Source: Saururus chinensis
Taxonomy: Eukaryota > Streptophyta > Magnoliopsida > Piperales > Saururaceae
Reading direction: 5' to 3'
NCBI GenBank assembly: GCA_035235625.1
Contig: CP141140.1
Span: forward strand, 42,589,351-42,653,350
Length of the DNA stretch: 64,000 bases
A model generated the notes under the pieces. It saw only the letters and a list, made by a program, of their open reading frames with translations, was not told the DNA's origin and did no database searches. The translations under genes and the position numbers were made by a program. Position 1 is the first letter of the stretch. Every line of letters starts with the position of its first letter. This document shows, one piece after another, positions 1-11,760 of this stretch.

Positions 1-632
1 AAGAGAAGGAAATGAAAAACTTCATACGCTAGCCTTGTTGCATCTCTACTACCACTCGTACCTAGGAGAAAGAGGTACACGAAATACTGTGATTAGACAT
101 TTGGGACATTGAAATAATGCCAGATTATGACTTGTCCGCCTCCAAGGTGGATTGCAAGACCAATGTGAATGATTAATGGGGTGAATTGGAAAATTCATTT
201 GACAATACATGCCATTAATCGTCCGCACCAGTCTACTCATCTACCTCGGAGGGGGATGAGTCATAGTCAGGCATCATTTAATGTCCCGATGGCTCCAACA
301 TTTTTTCATGAAAGCTCACCATGTTGTGCTCATGCAGACAGATGGTATAGGATCCGTCCTTCGGTAGTCTCCCAGCGATGAAGTTCATTAGGTGAGCAGG
401 AGGTGGGCACCAAATGGTTACTTGATCTAAGAGGTGCAGATTAATATTTGCTGATTCGGAACCGGATGCGTCGAAAATTGGTGATGACTCCTCTCAAATT
501 GGTGATGCGGATGTATGCCAAAATATTTAGTCACTCTTCAGAAATTAGTGACGCCGAAAATTGGAGTGACTCTTTGAAAATTGGTGATATCAAAACTTAG
601 AGTGACTCTTTGATCATTTATTTATTGCTATA
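1..632. other. No gene; left edge with short repeated motifs
   Basis: No coding exon is recognised. Between about 425 and 612 short phrases such as AAATTGGTGATG and GTGACTC recur several times, giving a diffuse short-motif repeat. The stretch lies next to the MULE derivative and may be its terminal part, but no terminal inverted repeat was identified. Confidence 0.3.
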
Positions 633-936
633 GTCATGTTATCGATAACAAGACGTAAGGATATCTTGTAATTTGTAACACATAGTGCACGAAAAAATAA
701 TAATATTCTTTGTAAGATTTTTTTATAGTGTAATTGGTAATATGTAAACCCTTTGATCGTGTTTCCGATTACACGGTATATATACAGTACACAATATTAG
801 CAAACTATAGATCAACATATCGTGTTATCCACATCACGGTCTTTATCAAGGTCGTGTCATCAATAACACTATGTACATACAATATCCTATAATGTAATAC
901 AACATTTACCAAAAATTGTGTTTCCAAGAACACGAC
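633..936. repeat. 32-bp palindrome-cored tandem repeat, block 1
   Basis: Diverged tandem units about 31-32 bp apart. Each has a 22-bp dyad with arms resembling ATCGTGT and ACACGAT around an 8-nt centre (consensus TATCGATA). Dyads start near 633, 663, 725, 756, 819, 851, 884 and 915; the gaps are one or two unit lengths. The full consensus dyad is a perfect palindrome. The block lies at the 3' side of the minus-strand MULE remnant. Its family is not recognised. Confidence 0.7.
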
Positions 937-1099
937 TATAAAATTGCATTTCCTCCAATTAGCTAAAGAAAGGTGGTGGAAAAGACAACCACGATCGATG
1001 TTCCCCATCCTTATGTTGTTTTCCTACTCTTTTATTCATCATACTTTGGCTTATACTTGGACCAGTAGCCACATTCGGAGGGTCCTCTTGTGTGCTACC

Positions 1100-1152
1100 T
1101 CAACGTTTGTAATTGTGACCCAACTGCCTACATGCTCCACATTTGCATGGGT
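1100..1152 (-). pseudogene. CCHC zinc knuckle of the MULE transposase, last Cys lost
   Basis: The minus strand reads NPCKCGACRQLGHNYKR followed by TGA. The spacing C-x2-C-x4-H-x4 puts the stop exactly where the fourth ligand should be. TGT or TGC to TGA is a single-base change. Plant MULE transposases often end with such a knuckle. Confidence 0.65.
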
Positions 1153-1259
1153 TTTTGACATTGGGTTGTGGCTCTATTGAGTTTTTCCTTGGACAACTCT
1201 ACTGCTTGAGTGGGATAGGTGGGTTGAATGTAGGCTAAACTCCAGTCAGTGCCCAATGG

Positions 1260-1440
1260 TGCCTATCCATCATTGGGTATAAAGGCTCTCGATATGTCAT
1301 TTTATATGTTTTTGTAGAATACCACGCAGTAATCAAATACATAGAAGTGTTTGTGATCAATTGCTGCAATTACATCTTTACACAGTAGCCTCAAATGCTA
1401 AAACTTTCTGCATATGCAGCTACATTTGACCAAATTCACT
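1260..1440 (-). pseudogene. SWIM-domain part of the MULE transposase
   Basis: The minus strand reads VNLVKCSCICRKF, stop, HLRLLCKDVIAAID, matching the plant MULE SWIM pattern CxC-x(n)-C-x-H. The first cysteines are present. The position normally occupied by His is Asp (LCKDV), and the Gln-like position after KF is a stop. The motif lies between the catalytic core and the CCHC knuckle, which is the normal order. It supports a MuDR-type assignment rather than hAT or CACTA. Confidence 0.7.
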
Positions 1441-2607
1441 ACATCTTGTTGAATAAATATTGTGTGAATGAAAACATGATAAGTGATATTATAGTATTAC
1501 CGAAAACATGACCCATTAACAGCCTTATGCTCACAACTATCGTGTTATTTTGACTGATAAACATACACGTTATTGTCAATAACGTATGAACATACACATA
1601 AAACTAATTGCATTTACCTGGTAATATAGCGAGTTAACCTAGAATTCATACATTGATACTGACAATGCATGCACATTCCTTGCTTCTTCTCTTCTGCTTT
1701 CAATGTGTTTACGAGCAAATGGGGTTACATCTTATATGCTCAAAGAGTGTGGTTGTGCGCTCCTTTGTATGCTCAATTAAACAAGTAATAGGCACTAACC
1801 TAGTTTTTTTTAATGTTGTATTAGCACTTTCAGACATGTTTGAGCTGAGTGTTCCATATCTTTTGCCCATAAATGCAACATTAGCCCAATGCTCTACACT
1901 TATCTTATTTAGCCAAGCAAATATTTCAGGATTATGTTCTTCAATGTTGTTCATTGTGTCATCATACATGTTATGTCTGAAACTTTTACCTTCCACATGG
2001 AGCTAGTTCTTTAGGTAGTTATTTTTTAATTTGTCCAACATATTTGTTGCCATGTGATGGATGCAATATCCGTGGTATGTAGAGGGAAAATACTGCTTAA
2101 CAGCATTTTCCAAGCCCATCATTCTATTAAAAACAATTGTATCCAACTTAGCTGGAGGATCATAAAAGAGATAATTTCTAAGCAATTTAAGAAGCCAGCT
2201 CCAAGTTTTCTCACTCATTATCGACCACTGCAAATATGATGCATAACATATTATTGTTATCGTCTAGTGCAGTTGTTATCAATAGTTGACTAGGATACTT
2301 TCCCTTCAAGAAAGTTGTATCTACGATTAGCAATGACCTCAGTGTTGTTTTAAAGGCTCTTGCAGCTGACCCAAACATTCAAATGACTTTTAAGATCATA
2401 ACCCCCTATAGGTCCAGGAATATTACATGACATGATTGGAACTACTATACTACATGGATTAATCCTTTCTATCTGAATTCTATATGTAGGAAGTATGCAA
2501 TAGGATTCGTCTTGGTCCCCATCTATTAAATCACTCAATCCTTTTACCTGCATGACTGGATTTTAAGTAGTTAGCATTCTTGTATAGATTAAACAAAAAG
2601 TTAGTAG

Positions 2608-2789
2608 GTCGTGTTCCTGAGAAAGTGACAAGATTAGTAGTCATGTTTTCATAAACCTGAACTATGTAATCATCGTGTTCATGTTAACACGATAGGCAAA
2701 TTGGCTATGTTGTAAGAAAATGCTACCATAACAACCTCATATGATCGATAACATGTCGTGTTCAAATGTCATATTTTTTAAAACATAGT
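2608..2789. repeat. 32-bp palindrome-cored tandem repeat, block 2
   Basis: Six consecutive units start at 2608, 2640, 2672, 2704, 2736 and 2768, exactly 32 bp apart. The best core, at 2672-2693, has perfect arms ATCGTGT and ACACGAT around TCATGTTA. Other units keep one arm better than the other. The block lies between two coding remnants of the minus-strand MULE gene, so it may occupy an intron. Confidence 0.75.
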
Positions 2790-2792
2790 TCA

Positions 2793-2908
2793 AGCAATAT
2801 CATAAGTTAGCTTTACCTGGATGATAACATTTCTTATAGTTCATAGTTATAGCAATATCATAAGTTAGCTTTACCTGGATGATAACATTTCTTATAGTTC
2901 ATAGTTAT
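2793..2908. repeat. 58-bp direct tandem duplication
   Basis: Two apparently identical copies (2793-2850 and 2851-2908) begin AGCAATATCATAAG. Identity without visible differences suggests a recent duplication compared with the decayed MULE around it. Confidence 0.85.
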
Positions 2909-3686
2909 ACCCAAGTGCTTCAAAATATATCTTGTTATACTTTTTAGTGTAATGTCTATTGAATCTTTAAACAACCTATAACATTTTCTCGCAATCTAAA
3001 CATGTAATGCTAGAGGATGGTTAGTTTACATCATTTGCATTCCACGTGAATGGTCAGGTACTAACCTTATCACAATTACACAATCTCCTATGCTTGAAGC
3101 CCTTATGTACCACTTATAAGACTAGTCGGAGCACTTTATTGTGCACGTATTCTACTTCTCATCCACAACACGATATGTGAAATTTGCCTTTATTGCAAGG
3201 TATATCAAAACCCTCTTGAAATGTACCATGTTTAGGAAATGTGCACCCATTTGGAGTAGATTCTAGTAGTCCTCTGCTTGCAAACTTCCAGTTATTAGCT
3301 CGCCCTCACCAATATTTGTTTCCAACAAGTTGAGATCATCGACTTCTCCCACTCTGCCTCGGTCTCAACATCAATATTACTGGGTACCTCGCTGTGTCCG
3401 ACTTATTCATGGTCAACATACTTTCCATGTCAATTATATCATTCTCATTCCATTGATCACTACTCCACCCTTCTTCAAATTCTTGGTCATCGTAATTCTC
3501 AGGGTTGTATGGGGGTTCATAGTTATCAAATGAAGTACTTATCGTACCCATTGTTGACGATATTTCTTCACATCCAGTTGGATTGACTTTTCTTACAAGT
3601 TCTGTAGGCATTGGATTGTTGAACAATGAGTGACATGGATTTGTTGATTTGAAATTTCCCGGTTCTCTCAATTTGCAATGGATATT

Positions 3687-3950
3687 AACATGTTAATCAA
3701 TATATGATATAACTCAACATCGTGTAATCGTGTTATCAATGACATAATATTTATACAAGTCATATTATTCAATCTAGGCTAAAAAGAATTATTGTTATGT
3801 CACTTTTGTATTTTGCATCATTAGTTATGCGATATTATAAATATCATATTTTTGCTTAACACGATATTCTTTGTACTAAACACTATAGGTTAGATATCGT
3901 GTGCTCGGGTACACGATAAAGTACACTATCATGTATTTTAAAATTCATTG
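3687..3950. repeat. 32-bp palindrome-cored tandem repeat, block 3
   Basis: Dyads start near 3687, 3727, 3759, 3844, 3896 and 3928. Intervals include 32 and 32 bp, with degenerate units between. The copy at 3896-3917 has perfect arms ATCGTGT and ACACGAT around GCTCGGGT. The block sits between the N-terminal MULE remnant and the 3671-3336 segment. Confidence 0.7.
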
Positions 3951-4400
3951 TTACTTAACCGTTTCAAAAGCGAATTGTGTATCATTGACTCCTGTTTGCA
4001 ATCTGAAGTTTGAGCTTCGGTGAGCCAATACCACCGGTGATTTAGCTCTATTGAATGCCTGGTTCCTTTCACTTGTGTTGATTTATCATGGTTGTCAGGC
4101 TCATTTATCTCCACATGCTATGATAACACCTCTTTATTTGCTTTTTTATGAATAGAAAATACTGATTGTAGATCTTCATCGTCTTCTAATTCATATATAA
4201 TAGATGATTGCGAAGATATAAATACTTCAAAGTCACATTACCATTAATGGCAAGTCTTTCTTTGACTTGAAGCAGCAGCTCGCCAAACCTCACTGATAGA
4301 TCAATGTTCATTAACCGTGCCTTTTCACTTATATAAACAGCATTATTACCTTTCTGTTGTAATATATGCAAATATCGACCCTATCTATTATGGGGGTTAA

Positions 4401-6304
4401 AGGGTGATCGACTCTGTTAAAATGAAGCCTTTTTCATCGTGAATTACTTTTGTCATATAAAAAATTTGTTTTCTATTGTTCAAGTGACTCGCCGGTGAGT
4501 TACACCCGGTTACCTCCTGCCGGAGAATTTTAACTTACCACCGACCAACTTTATCCACCAAAAGTGCACCGCACTATTTTGGTATTCATTTACGAGGATA
4601 TATGGATTTTATTTATTTAAAACCTAAGGACAGTTTCATTCTAAAATTGGTAATATCATATTTGTAATTACAAATCAAAGTATATAGAATATTGACTTCT
4701 TTGGCCGCGTAATAAAAAAAAAACTACACTACCAAAATTTTTTCAAAACAAAACAAAATGAACCCAAAATAGCCCTTCACCGAAAACAAACTTTGCAACT
4801 ATGATTTTCAGCTGTACTAAAATATTGATCAAGAACAGGGGTCTAAAACACGAAGGAGCTATGCTGGATAATTTCATATTAATGCAAAAACTCATTGTTG
4901 CCGTATGATGGTTGCGAGCTTGACACTGAACCGGTCGTCAACTCGTATTTTATTGACTGCAAGACACAGGTCATCAAAATTTGTTTGTTTTACTGCACTC
5001 CTATTTTACTGTTTATTGTTGACCGTACGGTGAAAAACGACGTGTCATTGCTGGGGCATATGAACTTAAGAAGCCTTTAAATTTCCAGGTTGGCCAACAA
5101 GTTTCTGCCAAGACGAAGACTCTGGTGACGAATGTGAAATATAATGAATTTTTTTATAAAGAACTTTCCATTAAACCATATAAGTCATAAAATGAAAACT
5201 TCCTACGACAAAGGAAAATGGGAGGAGCCAATGTACAAATTCCACCTATATTACCCAATGAAAAAACTCAACAAACACCTAGCAACCAAAGAATAAATTC
5301 ATAGCGAGACACAAAAAACTTTGATCACCTCCGCTATAGAGGTCCCCAACCCCAGCCCCTAGAGTTAACTCCAAAGGGTCGTTAAATGTTCGAGGGAAGC
5401 TCCTACAGTCAACCTTGACCCAAGAGGAAACTCTACCAATATTACCTCATAGGGTGCCTAAGGAAACATGGAGAAATTTTAGGTGTGCATTGCATATCAT
5501 GTTAACTGTATTTTTATTAATTATTAAATAATCGATCAGCATAGTGTGTGAGACACCATAGTAGTAACAGTTATAATATGTTGATGACTTGTGTCTTAAG
5601 TAGTGAAATGTACTACTAACACGGTATACGATGCACACTTAAAGCCAAAACCACCAAGCCAATTAGGAAACCCTTCTCACATAGAGCGCCGCTGCTCTCT
5701 CAACTTCAAAATCCTAATGACAACACGAAATCTTTAGGATTTGAAGTTTAGGAGTTCGATGTGATTAATTTTTTGAGGTAAATCATGAATATATGGTATT
5801 TGATTTTGATGAATGTGAGCCTTTTTGCATTCTTACTAACGGCTTAGGTAGGTGAACATCATTTAATGCAAATTAGTAAGTGGAAATATTATAACTTTTG
5901 AATGTGTTCTTTCACGAGGGACACGTTCTTGAATTCTGAAAGGATATAATATGGGTATTATATTCCTCCTTTTTACCTAAATTAAAAGTTTTATTTGAAT
6001 TTTTCAATAAATTAAAATTAATTCACTTTTAAAATTGAATAGAGCTAATAAAAATTATAATGAAATGGCATTTAACCACTATGCTTATAAAAATTAATCC
6101 AATAACCCATATATGACTTAAGAAGTTTCACTTCAAGACAATTATACCCTCCTCGGGGTGGGATATGTAAATTAGTTGGTTAGGTGGTGCTTGACTGAAT
6201 ATATTCAACCATAACCGTGACCAAAATAATCGGTTAATTTAGTCACGGTGAATCGGTCTCTAAGACTCTTAACTATGTGAACACAGTTAACCGAAGTCCA
6301 TAGG
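4401..6304. other. Gene-free stretch
   Basis: No exon, RNA gene or transposon terminus was recognised. A small imperfect inverted repeat (CTTCAAAATCCTAA and TTAGGATTTGAAG, about 5701-5750) is the only structure seen. The remainder is AT-rich sequence with short chance reading frames. Confidence 0.4.
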
Positions 6305-7716
6305 TAGGGGTGTTTACGGATGTTCAATGTTTGTTTGTCCATCTGTATCCGCGTCCATAAATACATAGAGTGGATAAATTTTTTAGTCTAGGGTGGATGT
6401 GGACACGGACACGGACTATTAAATTTGTCTATCCTTGTAGGTGCCTGCGGACGCGAACAAACTGTTGTCCGTGTCCGCAGATGTCCGCGTCCACCACCTA
6501 ATTGGAAATTACTGTTCATCTTCTGTTTAGGGCCTCACAGTTTACCACAAAAGTTACTGTTCACCAGAGCACTGCCGCGCCACCCCTACTCTATCTCTCG
6601 GCCCTCTCTGAAGACCAACCAAAGTATACACCTTTACATCTCCGAAACCCCGCCGTTGGCCCCTCCACTTGAGAGCAACAATTTCTCCCCCCCCCCCCCA
6701 ATCTAATGGTGGGGCGCTGTGGGCCTGTGGTGGACCTGGCAGTGATTCCTCTTCGCCATAGTTGTCTCCTCCGCAGTCAAGCGAGGAGACGGGATTTACA
6801 GTTGTCATTTCGCAGCCGCTCTGCCGCAAGTTTTGCATCTGCAGCATCCAATCTCCCCTCTTTGCAAGTTCTTCCTGCTATCGGTTGATTCTCAGAATTT
6901 GTATTCCATCTCGCTAGACCAGTTTCTGGTGTTGATGGTTGCTGCTAATCAGAATAGGGGAAGCGTGCGTAGAGGTGTTTCGGCTCAGAGGCGGGATTTG
7001 CGGTGCTCCGGCTCACACTGCAGTGTTGTTGCCGTGCCGTCATCCGTCGATTTGCCACCGCTCCGCCACAGATTTTACTTCTGCAGCGTCCAAATTTTGA
7101 TTCCCCTCTCTCTGTGAGTTCTCACTGCGAATTTTGCTTCTGCTATGTTTGGTTGATGCTAATGGGAACAGGGGCGTGTTTTCTCTGTGGACCTATTCCT
7201 TGGACCGGCTCTGCTTTGTTGATCTAATTACTGATTTTGTTTTCAGCAGTATTATTTAATTTACCATTAATTTTATTCTATATTTCGTTCTAGTTTACCC
7301 CTGAAATTAGAATTTTTGTCCAATTTCATGCCGAATATGGGTAAGCAATATTCATGATTTATAATCAGTTAGTACACAAACCTTTTTAGGTAAAAATATA
7401 AATACATACCTTATGTAGCATGTTAGGACAGTTCTAACATGCTACATAAGGACTATACATGTAAAAATATAAATACAGACATTATGTAGCATGTTAGGAC
7501 AGCTTTAACATGCTACATAAGGACTGTATATGTAAAAATAGGGATTTGGCTTAATTGTCTACATCCGTCCGTGTCTGTGACGGATAGACTTGGATAATAG
7601 ATGCTACGGACATTAGCGGACACAGACGGATACGGACAATACTTAGCTAATTGACAGACAAACGTGAACATACCTCTATCTGCGTCCGTATTTATCCGTA
7701 AACACCCCTAGTGATT
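6305..7716. mobile_element. hAT-like DNA transposon 1, non-autonomous
   Basis: The element begins TAGGGGTGTTTACGGAT, and the inverted form ATCCGTAAACACCCCTA ends at 7710. The subterminal regions carry many GTCCG and CGGAC repeats, as in plant hAT elements. TCCATAGG (8 bp) flanks it at 6297-6304 and 7717-7724, the hAT target-duplication length. Six extra bases (GTGATT, 7711-7716) separate the right terminal repeat from its duplication. No transposase domain is visible. A C-run (about 6688-6700) and a hairpin duplication lie inside. Size is about 1.4 kb. Confidence 0.75.
7390..7531. repeat. 71-bp tandem duplication carrying long hairpins
   Basis: Two 71-bp units inside hAT 1 each hold a hairpin. 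The first (7409-7451) has perfect 18-bp arms, CCTTATGTAGCATGTTAG and its complement, around a 7-nt loop. The second (7480-7522) has the same design with a few mismatches. The spacer TAAAAATATAAATACA is repeated as well. Confidence 0.85.
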
Positions 7717-7724
7717 TCCATAGG

Positions 7725-8129
7725 GAGAGATTTCGTACTGGGGAGAGATTTCAAATGGAATACGGACTGGCACCCAAAATCAGTGTAGTGGTACAAAATC
7801 CGAGCTAAGTGACGGAGTAGCTAGTAAATAGACCACAAACGAAGCATATGGAAGACGGGTCAGTAGCCCATTTACCAATGGGCGCTGGCTGGTAGAAAGT
7901 GCAGTGAAATTTAACGTGTACCATAAGGGATGTTGTAGGGTCAGGTTTTGTTAAATTCAAATTTTGAAACCACTTAAAAAATAACCTGAATCCAAGCTAT
8001 TTTATCCGTTTAAAAAAATTAAATTATTTAAAATTTATTTTTTAAAATTTATTAAAAATATATAAAAAAATTTAATTTTATATTTATCATTTTATTTCGG
8101 TCAAGTTGGGATCGATCACCTTAAACCCG
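7725..8129. other. Gene-free AT-rich stretch between the hAT elements
   Basis: Nothing coding was seen. The stretch after 7930 is strongly A/T-biased. The sequence just before hAT 2 (AAACCCGAACTCACC) continues naturally after that element as CATTAGGG, so hAT 2 interrupted an older repeat here. Confidence 0.4.
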
Positions 8130-9086
8130 AACTCACCTAGGGGTATAAACGGACAGCCTTTGTTTGTTGTCTGTCCGCAGCTATGTTTGTCCGCAATAAA
8201 AACGGAAGGTACTGACTTGTCCGCACAGACATAGACACGGCTACGGACAGTGGTTTCAGTCTGGTCATTTTACAGACATGGCTGTGGACAATGCTTGTCC
8301 GTGTCCATAGCTGTCCATGTCTGCGAGAATATAATTTCTTTTCCCTTCATTCTGCCCTAGTCCCCCATTGATCTTTCTGAATTCGAGCTCTCATACAGGA
8401 CACGACTCCGGTGATTGGAGCTCTCATACCGAATGCGGCTCTGGCAGTGAATCCTCCCCTCCGTCCGCCATGGCCCGTCGGAAATCTCTATGTTGCCTTT
8501 CACCTAGTGAATCCTCCCCTCCAGCCTCCGGCTGTCATGGCCAACTGGAAATTCCTATGGAGCCTTTCTCGATTTCGGTCTGAAGTCGGAGCTCATAAGG
8601 TTAGCCTTCGTCTTCTTGTGCTCTCTCCTTCATTCGTATCTGACCAGAAGTGACCTAATCCGCCGTCTTGTAAGTTTACAGTGATTAGATATTTCACTGT
8701 TCTCATGGACTGGACCGACTGGTTCTCTTATTCTTGCAGAATGCATTGGTTTTTTACTTACTTGATTTGTTTATTATGTAGAAACCTCAAACCTGTGTTT
8801 GGTTAACATGTTTATGTACGCGTTAGAATTTGTAAGAGCTCAGTGTATTTTCTCTTTTAACACTCATGTCGGTCATTCTGGAGCTTATACTTGCCTCATC
8901 TTCCAGACTATTAGGATTGACTTCCATTTTGGACTGTGGCATATTATGTGAGGTTGTTAAACTGGACAAAGCTAGTTTAATTTGAGTCTTGGATTTTTTC
9001 TGATTCTTGGTGTGTGGCCCTCGGTATAAATTATAAATTGTGGTTTATTTTCCATTTGACGACTCCTTCTCTTCTCTGTAATTTCT

Positions 9087-10749
9087 TGTAATAACCCTAA
9101 TTTCTAACACGATCTCCTTATATATTTTGTTATTTATAATTTTCTTAAGGGTTGGTCAGAGCTCGTGGAGACAAGCGTAACAAGTCTTAAAATGCGAAAA
9201 TCGGAGGTCGGGAACAAAAAGTATGACCTCAGGAAACGTGTTCAACCGACGGGACCTACTTTTGAAATTTGGGTAAAACGATTCTTAAATGGTCTAGTCT
9301 CGTCGGGCTAGTCAATACGAGCTCAACGGTACCTAGAACGCGCAAAACCGAGTTTGGGATAGGAAGTTATGATTTTTGGAATTTTTATGGAAATTAAAAT
9401 AAATAATAAAAATATTTTGTTCAGCGGCTCGGCGCGGTGCAACATAGCGCACGGCGTATGCCGCACGGCGCGCGCCGAACACGAGCGTCGGGCGTGTTAT
9501 TCACCGCACGCGTGACAAACGCGCACTCATCATGCGCGCACCCGGTTCCGGCAGCGCCAGTGGGCGCTAGCCGGTTTCCACGGCGCCGCCGGTGGGCGCC
9601 CACTGGAATATTCCTCCTCCTCCCCTATTTATACCCATTCTGGCCAGATTTTCACTCACATCCGATTTTCAACCTCTTTCATTGTTTTCACCATTCCCAA
9701 CTCATTTTAAGTCTGATTTTCACGTTCCAAGACCTGTTTCTTACTAATTCAGGGGTGCTCTACGCACTGGAAGTATTATTTTCTCAAAGCGACCCCTCTA
9801 AGACCTCAAAAAATGTGCCCCTTCCCTAATCTTACCCTTTCATCTTTTTTACTGTTTCCGGACCATTCCCAACCCTTTTTAACCCATTCCAAAGCCCTAC
9901 CCTACTAAATCAAAGGCATTCTACGCGTTGGAGTGGTTATTCTACCGAAATTCTCGCTCGAAGGCTGATATCTTAAGAAGGGACTTTCTTTACTCTACAA
10001 GGAGATCTTGTTATATTTTGCACGTATTATAGGTAGGTAGCTTTAAATTCTAATCGTATGCCAAGATTTTTACTCGCTAAAGTTTTACTAAAAGTTTTCT
10101 GTTACTTTATGAAAACAAAAGCTCTGACTTTAAAATTATCTCCTCTTTTCTAAAATTTCTCCAAGTTTTGGGCAATCATGTCGTCTGGATAGTTCTCAGT
10201 TCCTCGGAGTTAAGAATTATTATGATTTTGGATACTGCCAAATTTGGCATCTGGCGCACACAAGATTGGGATGTCATGGGTAAATCCCTTTCTTTCTATC
10301 TCGCGTCGTCCCTTGGGCACAGGTGTAAGTCGTCTGATATCGCGACATTTTGTGATCGTGTTTTCAGATTATTTGAATGATTTCAAAAGAAAAATGGCAC
10401 GATATGTTCGTACGTGCACTAAGCATATTCTTAGAACTTAATTCGACCTACTGAGTATGAATTTACTCACCTACCCTCAGACTCTGCAGGTGTTTCACTC
10501 GAATCTGAAGGAGTCGACGAAGGGTTTCCTTAAATTACAGTCTTGAAATGCTGTTTTTGTACTTTATGTAAATTATTGTATTGACTAATGTGCAAAGGCA
10601 TGTGATGCCCAATTTTGGAAATCTTTGTATAATACAAAGTGTGTTGTAATTACTATTTTAGCACACGGTGATCCTTGGCAATTGTAATTAAATTTTGTTA
10701 CGTTTTCAAAAATTATTTTCTTTTATTCAAAAATTCGAGGGACGTTACA
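9087..10749 (+). mobile_element. Solo LTR A (family 1) nested in hAT 2
   Basis: It starts TGTAATAACCC and ends GGGACGTTACA, with perfect 5-bp duplications TTTCT at 9082-9086 and 10750-10754. The head carries the family 1 phrases GGAGGTCGGGAACAAAAAG and GACGGGACC (about 9205-9265). A GC-rich, CpG-rich block (about 9421-9605) follows. A hairpin motif, GAGTATGAATTTACTC, lies at 10453-10468. No gag, pol or primer-binding site is present, so a solo LTR from recombination is the simplest reading. Length is 1,663 bp. Confidence 0.85.
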
Positions 10750-10895
10750 TTTCTATTTTGTGAAGTTTCTTGCATGCCTTAAAGTTTTTGACTTGTTAAT
10801 TACAAGCTAATTTGTTCCTTTTTATAGAGCTTACTTTACCGGTTTTCATTCTCCCACAAGTTCTTTCGTGTTTAGAGGATGCTAAAAATCAGAGT

Positions 10896-11065
10896 ATGAA
10901 TTGATTCTTGACTGAAATATGTTATTTTAGGCTTTGTCATTTCCTTGTGCCCCAAATTACTATGAATTGATTCTTGATTGAAATATGTTATTTTAGGCTT
11001 TGTCATTTCCTTGTGCCCTAAATTACTATGAGTTGATTCTTGATTGAAATATGATATTTTAGGCT
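10896..11065. repeat. 66-bp tandem repeat, about 2.6 copies
   Basis: Units begin at 10896, 10962 and 11028 with ATGAATTGATTCTTGA or ATGAGTTGATTCTTGA. The third is partial. They lie inside hAT 2, between the nested LTR and the BED remnant. Confidence 0.85.
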
Positions 11066-11395
11066 TTCTTGTGTCTATATTAATATATTATTGCGCTGAA
11101 GATGTATTTATCTAAATCATGGATGTTGTTGGGTTTTTTTGCTAAATATTAAATTGTAGATGGAGGAGTTCTTTTACTGTTTTAATGCCTATTTGTAGAT
11201 ATCTACACATATAGATGTACAAGTTCAATGTTTTTTTTTATCGGGTTGGTGTTATGAAGCTGCGTTTTACCTTTAGTTGTATGTGATTTTATTATTGCCA
11301 AATTGTTGTACTTTTAGTACCTTCTTCTAATATTAATTGATTTGGTATTTGCTAATTTTAATATTTGCATAGTTTATGCTAGGTATTTAGTGATC

Positions 11396-11760
11396 ATGTC
11401 TGATCCTAAAGGAAAGAAAATTATTAGTGAAAATTCAAACTTCAAAAAAGAAGTTTTAGCTTATTTATCACAAAAAGAAATTAATGTGGGTGCCGCAAGT
11501 GGTGTTGTTCTATCAACAAATTCTGTGAAGAGGTTGGAGTTGGAGGAGAATCAACTAGTGCATCGAAACCATCTAATATCCCTAAAAAACAGGATAAAAA
11601 GTTAACTTCTAAATATTGGGAATTTTTTAAGGAGTGGGATAAAGATGGTGTACTATGGGCTATTTGCAAGTTTTGTGCTCATATGTTACCTGGTGATACA
11701 AGAGTGATAGGAACGAATCCTATGAAAAGGCATTTAGATAAATGTTTTAAATATCAATAA
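11396..11760 (+). pseudogene. hAT BED zinc-finger exon, frameshifted
   Basis: An ATG at 11396 opens a frame beginning MSDPKGKKIISENSNFKK. The BED finger itself is read in another frame near 11545-11757: KLTSKYWEFFKEWDKDG, then AICKFC, then HLDKC, giving the C-x2-C...H-x4-C ligands. A frameshift therefore lies at about 11515-11545. The stop is TAA at 11758-11760. BED fingers bind the subterminal repeats of hAT elements. The catalytic part is absent, so this is a transposase fragment and not a host gene. Confidence 0.7.

Larger units (their letters stand above)
1100..4400 (-). pseudogene. MuDR-type MULE transposase, degenerate
   Basis: Minus-strand remnants occur in the order expected for a plant Mutator-like transposase. 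Near 4400-4180 is an N-terminal segment with the phrases SVRFGELLLQVKERL and INGNV, resembling the PB1-like start of these proteins. At 3671-3336 is an acidic linker-like open segment. At about 2553-1700 is the catalytic core: a TTFLEGKYPSQLL segment like the usual first-Asp motif D-x-TFLKGKY (here VDTTFLEG), then KTWSWLLKLL, YCIHHMATN and a SESANTTLKK segment. A SWIM-like motif follows at 1440-1260 and a CCHC knuckle near 1150-1100. The frame changes near 2230 (VVDNE stop versus SEKTWSW), and stops occur at about 2010, 1400, 1283 and 1110. The exons are separated by 32-bp repeat arrays, so these may lie in former introns. It is not functional. Confidence 0.8.

Noticed and set aside
2608-2789. 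CRISPR-like spacing of palindromic repeats
   Set aside because: The genome is plant nuclear, the units are diverged, the gaps are only about 10 bp and part of the unit, and no cas gene exists. It is a tandem satellite.
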